From Cantharellus purpuraceus (taxonomy: Eukaryota > Basidiomycota > Agaricomycetes > Cantharellales > Hydnaceae): DNA of 64,000 nucleotides. Numbering within the stretch: the first letter of the stretch is position 1; every line of letters starts with the position of its first letter. Shown here in pieces: positions 57,120-64,000 of the stretch. The notes under the pieces were generated by a model, which was not told the origin of the DNA, made no database searches, and saw only the letters and a program-made list of their open reading frames with translations. A program made the position numbers and the translations under genes. The stretch spans positions 310,001 through 374,000 of the forward strand of contig JALBUN010000018.1 in the NCBI GenBank assembly GCA_025174535.1, written 5' to 3'.

Positions 57120-57558
57120 ATGTCGGCCATACTAGGATCTGTCTTCGCACCCTGGCGGAATGGCTTCAGATCCCTGGTAAGCAACTAGTACTCATCTATA
57201 CATTCCTTTTTTCACTCCGTCCGCAGCGCCATTTCGCACACGAAAAACCCGTCATCTTTTTCTCGCTCGTCATGGGAGGCATCGGACCCGTGGTGCTCGT
57301 TGTCGTCCCGCCCATTCGTACGAGGATGGGATGGAAGCCAGCCGAGAGGGTGCCCACCAGCTATCCAGGTGCGTTCACACCAGTCACTCGTATCGCATTT
57401 CCCATCAAGCCAGTATTTTCGTTGGACGAGGCGTAACGCACTGCGGTGCTCCCTCTTCTCTGTCCCTAGCTGCCTGCTTTGAAACGCGAGATTCCATCAT
57501 GCTTTTGACAGTACCCAATCGCCCGCGTAGACCAGTGCAGGGATACGAGGATCCATAG
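57120..57558 (+). CDS. NADH:ubiquinone oxidoreductase 9.5 kDa subunit (NDUFA3-like)
   Basis: A small single-span accessory subunit of mitochondrial complex I in the inner membrane. Exons 57120-57176, 57227-57368 and 57512-57558 join to 81 codons. After MSAILGSVFAPWRNGFRSL comes a conserved ARE-like HEKP segment, then the membrane helix FFSLVMGGIGPVVLVVVPPIR. The C-terminus is YPVPNRPRRPVQGYEDP, close to the family end (YPxPxGPRxxxxGYDD). Introns are 50 and 143 nt. The gene ends 140 bp from the convergent 5-oxoprolinase-like gene. Family match is from memory of fungal NI9M-type proteins. Confidence 0.85.
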
Positions 57559-57698
57559 ACCACGTGTAAATATTGTACATTGCGGCAGGAAGAGAGCCAG
57601 GAATACTAAATATGACAAAAAAACTCTGCGTTCCCATCTACCCTCCGCGTACCGTGTGCCTTGGACCACCCACCCTACGCTGGTCCAGCCCATATTCA

Positions 57699-60600
57699 CT
57701 ACCGCAAGCTATCCTCCCCCGTATCAACGTTAATCACTAAATGTCGACTCAACGCGATAGCTTCTGTACCGGGGACGACGACAATCATCTGCGTCCCATC
57801 TACAATCATCACCGGTCCCTCTACTTTATCCCCCAGGTCAAGTTTCTCAAGCAGATACACAGGCGTGTCGTCTACGCGTCCAATGTGCTCAAAGTACACG
57901 CTGTGTCGTGAGTCAATTTTGGTACTTGACGCTGGTCGGGGAGCAGGTGAGAGCGAAGCAAGTTCACTGAATACCGAGGGTCCCAGGGTGTCGAATGTCT
58001 TGCCGATACCACGGACCTGAAATTCATGAGTGAGCACAACCTAAGTCACGAACACAATACCGTCCCCATACCTTGATATCGTCTACAACAATCTTCGATT
58101 CCAATAAAAACCCAAATTCCTCCTTATACTCCCTTTTAAACGCCGTCTCGAAATCTTCGCTCCCAACTTCATTTCCTTCACACAACACCATGAGCGCCGT
58201 ATCCGTGCCCTCAAATCGCATATTCAGCATGCGCTCTGCACGCACGCGCGCGTCCTTGAACCATTGCCTTTTGAGCTCAGCCAAGACATTTTTCGTGAGT
58301 GCGTCCAGGCGCGATATCAGGCCGGGTTTCGTGGAAGCGTTGTAAGGCGTCGAGGACGGTTCTTGAAGCTCGTATGCTCTGTGTGGGAATGTGAGATGAC
58401 CGTTGCCGGCGTGTCAGCAGCGAGATGATATCGCGCACCTGTCTGCTAATGCGAGACCATACGCTGATAGGATAGAGCTGTGTCGGTGGATTAAGATGGT
58501 CTTGATCCCGAGCAGCCGTGCGATCTCGCAGCCGTGCTGGCCGCCTGCACCGCCAAAGCTTGCCAGACTGCGTTGAGTCGAAAAGAACGTATCAGTTCAC
58601 ATCATGCGAGAAGTAGAACACAGCGCGTACATGTGCTTTCCTGTTGCAAACCCACGAGACTCTGTTAAAGATCGGATGGGCCGACACATGGTCTCGTTGG
58701 CGACTTTGATAAAACTGCGCGAAACCACCAATATCAGCGCGTGTCAACGCGTGCCCCCTGAAGCGAATCGATACGTCCTACCCACCCATACACGATCTCA
58801 TCCATCTCCATCCGCTTCGCAACACCAGGATCACTGTTAATCTTCTCCGCCAACCCCTCAAACGCGCGCCGACTCGCGTCCGCGTCCAAAGGCTCCTTTT
58901 CCGACTGGCCAAAGATGTTGGGAAAGTAGGACGGGATGAGACGGCCGAGGAGGAGGTTGGCGTCTGTTACCGCGAGGGGACCGCCTTTCCTAGACCCAAG
59001 TTCAGCCCACAAAGAAAAGGGAATGAGACAGCATGGAGGGACGGCTAACCGGTAACACGCTGGGCCAGGCTCGGCACCCGCGCTCTCGGGGCCTGCTTGG
59101 AAAAGGCCGTTGCGCCAGAAAAGACGCGACCCACCGCCCGCGGCGACCGTGTTAATGTCCAACTGGGGCGACTGAATCGTGATCCCCGCCGTCGTTGTCT
59201 CGTACACAGTCTCATACCGCCCTGCGTACCGCGACACATCGGTGGACGTCCCGTCTGCCCAGCCCCGATTACTCACACAAACGCCAACAACATCGAAAAG
59301 AACACGCAGCGACGCACCCAATCACAGGCTGCCGCCGCTCCTCGTCCCAGCTCGTCAGCGCATACCCCACCACGCCTCCCGCGGGCCCACTCAATATACT
59401 TTTCAGCCCCGAAAAATTATCCAAATCCAACAATCCCCCGTCCGAGCCCATAAACTCCACCCGTGGATCATGCAGCCCCTCTTCGCCCCTGCGCGTCCCC
59501 TCTTCCCGCGCGTCCTTCGCCTCCGTCCCCGACCCCCGCCGCAGCCGTTCATCGAACCCCTTAAAAAAGCCATCCAGATAGTCCATCAGGATCGGCGTCA
59601 GATACGCGTCCGCCGTGCTGGACACGCCGCGCGGGACCATCTTGATCATGGGGAGGAGCTGGCTCGACATGGACACCTGCGCAAACCCAATGTCGCGCGC
59701 AACCTGGCCGACGAGAAGTTCATGGTCGGGGTACGTGTACGAGTGCACGAAGACGATGGCGAGGGAGTTGTAGCCATTGGCATAAAGCCGCTCGAGGTCA
59801 CGCCGCACGGTTGCTGCGTCTGGCAAAGGGCGTTGCGTGAGATGGTGGTGGCTACAACGGGCTGGAATAGTGGAGTCTGACCTGGCTTTTTGATAATCCT
59901 AACAGCCTCCCCGCTCAATCCTCTCACCACATCCCCAGGCCCCTCTGCATCGTGCAGCCCATCCCACCCCGGGCCCCGCAACCCCCTTGCTACCCTCCCG
60001 TCCTCTGTGAACACGACCGCGTGCTCCGCCGCCTGCGGGTCCGAGGTATATCCGGCAAGTGTGACGCGTTCGTCCACTTCTACGACGGTGCTGTAAAGCG
60101 GGCTGGGGCGGCGGATGTTGAGGTCGAAGATGCGGGGACGGGATTGGTTGCCTATGAGGAGGAGGTCCTGGAGATGAGGGTGAGCGTGTACATAAGGAGG
60201 AAAAGACGGCCACATTACTTTAAACCCCTTTGTGATGATGAGGACGTGCTTGTGTCCTTTGCGTTCGAGGAGCGCATTCGTAGCGACAGTGGTGGAGAGG
60301 CGAATGTAGTCTGTTGAATGAAGTCGTTAGATATGACAGGAGTTACAGATGCATGGCATGAACCGATCTTGTCTGTCTTGAGCACCTCACCGCGTGGAAT
60401 GGGGGGTACCCGTGACTGTCTCAAGAATGCGACGGATGCCCTCTGTAGGTGCGTCGCGATAATTTGTTGGGTCCTGCGAGACTGTATGTGCGATGGGCTT
60501 TGAGCTTTGAGTGAAATAGGTGTAGCTGGATATGCGACGTACGCAGTTTCACGACCATCTCTTTACGCTCCGAGGGATCTTCAGGGTCCGGATACGATCT

Positions 60601-60827
60601 GAAAGCATACGTTCATAACAACAACAGCCTCAGCACTTCCGTCACAGACAGAAACCAGCCGCAAGGGTGCTCGCCGTCATGAACATCGCAAAATGTCCCT
60701 CCTCGATCCGCACAGATACGTATAGACCGATCAGGTACTTCAACTTGAGCCCCAGCAGCCTGCCACAAACCGAGTGAGACGCGAAAGGCAAACAATGTCT
60801 ATTGTGTGCTCTTACTTTTGCGGCCAT
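57699..60827 (-). CDS. 5-oxoprolinase-like protein, HyuA half only
   Basis: 5-Oxoprolinase opens 5-oxo-L-proline to glutamate with ATP in the glutathione cycle. Minus strand from [12 protein letters not shown] at 60827. The N-terminal ATP site reads [15 protein letters not shown]; later come [71 protein letters not shown] and a C-terminal [20 protein letters not shown]. At least eight introns are needed. The protein stops (TAG, 57,699) where the HyuA region normally passes into the HyuB region, so it is about 740 residues instead of about 1,300. The FD(M/V)G that usually precedes GTSTD is absent at the likely join near 59,265-59,330, and the second intron needs a GTCTGT donor. It may be a partial enzyme or a decaying gene. 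Confidence 0.8.
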
Positions 60828-62505
60828 TTATGGGGAGTAGCTGGGCAGGCGGACGTCACGGTACGCTGGGAACAGCGCTTAGGATGAAGCCGGCGTTTAT
60901 CAAGCATGACGATGGTGGGACAAAAATACTAATAATAAGGCACGTGGTCTATGCTAGTACTTTATTTACTAATCCATCGCTGCAACTCTGCAACGCTTTC
61001 AGGAAATTCCGGCGCAGGCCTTCTGGGTGGTTTGAAAGTATCCCCTATGAAAAATAATTGTTCCCTCATCAGTTTTGCGCGGATGAAGCAGCAAGTAGGG
61101 CTAACCGCATATGAAGTGTAGATCTCATGCTAGAGTTCGGTGTGGCGTGGCCTAGAAGTTGCGTCAACGCAGCGTCCCAACCAGAATATATGGCCAAGTC
61201 ATGCCGCCCTGATTCAAGGACGAACAACAGCCGAGGCACAAGATGATCCAAAGTGTATCTTTCGATTTTACCCTGATGCGCTGGAAATCACAAAGGCACA
61301 TTTAAAGAACCTCCGGAAACTTTGTTTATACCTGCCTGCAGTACGCGTGTTGAAAGAATCCCGAAGACGTTGGAGCAAGCGACTCCTCAGTATTTCGCAA
61401 CCCCAAGTGCACAGGGGCCGCCAGTGCCCAAGACGAGGGCACAACTCCAGCCACTCGGTGTCCATGAGAAAAGAAATATGCAGGCTCCCGACCAACTTTG
61501 GCCGAGTTGTATGCAAGCACACAAGTCTCCTTGGTGAGTGACCATGTACAGCAATGGATCCACGCGTGCAGCTCATAGCATCCAATGCCGATGCCATGAG
61601 GCCTTGAGGGATGAGCTTGCAATTCATCACCTAAATGCAAAGTCACATGCGCTCTACACGTACGATTGAGAGGCTGCGTGTTTGACTAGACTTGTATTTG
61701 GTGAAACTTGAGGTGTACCTGCAGCGATCGGGAGTGCCTGTACACAGCAGCAGGTTCACTGTCTATATAATTCTAAAAAGATGCCAAGACAAACGCAACT
61801 TGCAAGCTCCAGCGCAGAGCTAGACCTCCAAGCCCAACTTGAGACGAAAAGAAAGAAAAGACTTATGGCCGTCACACAGTCTGTACACGCCTCCTGCTAA
61901 GAAGCATCAAAGTCACTGTGCGCTGTGACCCAACAGGCCCTTTGCAATCGCCCACCAACAACGTGGCGGCCCTGTGCACGAAACCTTTGTTCAGATCTAC
62001 GCCAAAACTGCTAGGAAACCTCCAGAGCTACTAGTAAAGAAAGCTGTCGAATGCAAACTCGGGAATTGTTCCGTCAAATGATCGTAAAAGGAGAACCCAG
62101 CGGATACTCTGACGATGGGGTTGACCGTGCAACAGCATAGGTATCTGGCGAGTAAACTCGGGATCGAGGAATCCTCGTATTGAAGGGGAGTGATGTTGGT
62201 CAGTATCAGAATCTTGAGATCGATGTACGTACCTGTTGTGCGAGTCACCATAACATCGAGGGATCCGACGAGGATTAAGGCAGTTTCATGTGGTATAATA
62301 TTAAATATAGAACCTAAAGAATTGTATATAATGACAGATTTTGAATAACGGTATAGAAACCAATGACTTCTATCTTACTCCTTCGACAATATAAACACGA
62401 TCCACAGGAGACAAAAAGCCACAGGAGACAAATAGGACAATCGCGTGGAGACAAATACATCATCGTCGGAGACACAAATGCAATTGTGGGAGACATTATC
62501 AGTTC
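60828..62505. other. intergenic, no gene seen
   Basis: About 1.7 kb. Overlapping open frames on both strands at 61.07-61.65 kb have no motif and no second copy. Several GGAGACAAA-like repeats occur at 62,405-62,500. Confidence 0.45.
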
Positions 62506-64000
62506 CGTTGTATTAAGTGTACTACATTTGTTCGGCTCTAATTCCCCTGTCAATCCTCGGCCTATTCAGCTCAGCATCCCTATCATCCACTGCGTGAGAC
62601 TGGAACGCTAGTGCCAATCGGGACGCCCTACTAGACTGTCCAGTTGTGCCAGATTGCCAGAAATACGAAATTGATACCGAGCCAAGCACGAGGATATCCT
62701 TCTTTTGACGGAAAGACCATGCTATTATGGTGAGGAAACGGTTTGCTGAAGCCAGGGCAGTGGGCCAGGTCTTAGATAATGATACAATTCACTCGACAAA
62801 TGTGACTCACTTGAAATGATACCTGTGTTGTCCGGAAAGCCTCTGATATGTGCGCTTCGACAGCATGTGATCCAGTCCCAATATACCTAATTTGGCAAAT
62901 TCACAAAGCAGAGGGACCCTAATCGTGTTTGAGACATATCAAACCAAGAAGCACCGTTCAGACAAAGGAGAGGATCAGGTCACCAGTTCATAATACAAGA
63001 CTAGTCTCTCGCGTCATGACCAAATCGGAACCTCATGGCTTCCTCGAGGTCCCCACCTTCCATTAGACGCACATTGGCACGCTTATATGAGCCTGTGGTC
63101 TAAGCAGTCGATAAAACACATAAAGGATCAGGCATTTCCTTGTCTCACTTTAACACTTCCCCTCCCACACCAACCTACTCTTACAACTGATCAGATCTCT
63201 ATTTCTCATCCGACGTGAACCACTTTTCCTCATCCGACATGAACCACTTTTCCTCATCCGACATGAACCACTTTTCCTCCGAGTGAGTCTCATCGCCAGC
63301 ACATTCACATATTCCTCGGCTCGCTTCATCAAGTCTTCTCCATACGACTTACACGGTTTTCACCTTCAGCGTCAACTTCGAGAGCGGTTACAACAACGCA
63401 CCCTTAGAGGATGCATTCGAACCACTCACCACAACCAATCCTTCGTATGTCAACAACTCACTGTCATGTCCAAAGTACGCCACTTACATTGATCTCAAAT
63501 TTAGGGACCCATTCTCAAATGGCTCCGACAATGTAGCCTTTGAGGATCCACTCGAGGATTTCACTGCAACCGGTCCTTCGTATGTCAATGAGTCACTGCA
63601 ATGTCTAGGACATGCAACTTACATCATTCTCATCTTCAGGGTTGCATTCCCAGGCGGCTACGACAGCGTGGCCTTTGGAGAGCCCTCAACTGGGCATAAC
63701 AGTGCTTCCTTCGAGGTTGCACTCAATGACGTCCCAATAACTCGTCCATCGTATGTTGATAGTCATTGCAATGTCTAGAGCACACTACTCACGTTGTTAT
63801 CATCTTCAGCACTCCGTTATTGGACGATCCGGACAACATTGCGTTCGGAGAGGCGTCAATCGATGACGTTCCGGTGACGGGCCCATCGCATATAGATGAG
63901 TAAGCCTATCTTTGCTGCTACATGATACGGCGGGACTGACCAGATGACTTTCAGCGAGATGCTGAGGGGGCTCTTTGAAGCCTGGGTAGGGTCTGAACTC
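62506..64000. repeat. right arm of a large inverted repeat (cut by window end)
   Basis: Reverse complement of 52,795-54,237. Spacer between the arms is about 8.3 kb and holds the complex I and 5-oxoprolinase-like genes. Confidence 0.85.
63239..64000 (+). CDS. C2H2-motif gene, copy C (5' part, runs off the window)
   Basis: Exons 63239-63282, 63370-63444, 63505-63579, 63640-63750, 63810-63899 and 63955 onward keep the phases of copy A without a stop. Exon 3 is 36 nt shorter than in copy A, still in frame. In intron 4 the read-through frame is broken (TAG near 63,776), while the spliced frame is intact, which supports splicing between the modules. The first exon has a 24-bp unit repeated three times (63,207-63,279); two of the three units contain ATG. 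The zinc-binding end lies outside the window. Confidence 0.65.

Noticed and set aside
61069..61646. Overlapping frames of about 100-130 codons on both strands
   Set aside because: No motif, no intron pattern and no second copy; probably chance frames.

Overview
This is a repeat-rich nuclear window from a filamentous basidiomycete fungus, most likely an Agaricomycete. The evidence is many short introns (about 45-63 nt) with GT/GC-AG ends, a DUF6533-type seven-transmembrane gene family, a pepsin-family secreted protease gene, a fungal complex I 9.5 kDa subunit gene, and dense LTR retrotransposon debris. I cannot name the genus. The clearly single-copy host genes are EXO70 (30.2-32.6 kb), the complex I subunit (57.1-57.6 kb) and a 5-oxoprolinase-like gene (57.7-60.8 kb).

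Layout. 0.2-3.1 kb: decayed Ty3/gypsy Gag-protease on the minus strand. 3.7-7.1 kb: Ty1/copia element on the minus strand, lacking reverse transcriptase, with a 510-bp solo LTR inside its integrase. 7.1-30.06 kb: a degenerate tandem array with five copies of a 12-exon DUF6533 membrane-protein gene, all on the minus strand, separated by shared spacer blocks and interrupted by two solo copia LTRs. I judge copies 2, 4 and 5 to be readable and copies 1 and 3 broken. 30.2-32.6 kb: EXO70. 33.6-44.35 kb: nested repeats, including a full-length copia element (38,815-43,650) with a 5-bp target duplication, inserted in a 1-kb repeat whose uninterrupted sister lies at 35.4-36.7 kb. 44.35-46.2 kb: an aspartic protease gene that has lost its 5' end. 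47.6-54.2 kb: duplicated blocks around a seven-exon gene with C2H2-type motifs. 57.1-60.8 kb: the two host genes, tail to tail. 62.5-64.0 kb: an inverted copy of 52.8-54.2 kb carrying a third copy of the C2H2 gene, cut by the window end.

Two patterns tie the window together. First, every in-frame premature stop I could place in four separate retroelement segments, on both strands, is TGA (20 of 20). Differences between the two LTRs of the intact copia element are mostly CpG transitions. Both fit decay by CpG methylation and deamination of CGA codons. Second, four different copia LTR families share one architecture: a hairpin with CCTCAG/CTGAGG arms just after the TATA box, repeated near the LTR end, with a loop that is constant within an LTR but different between families.
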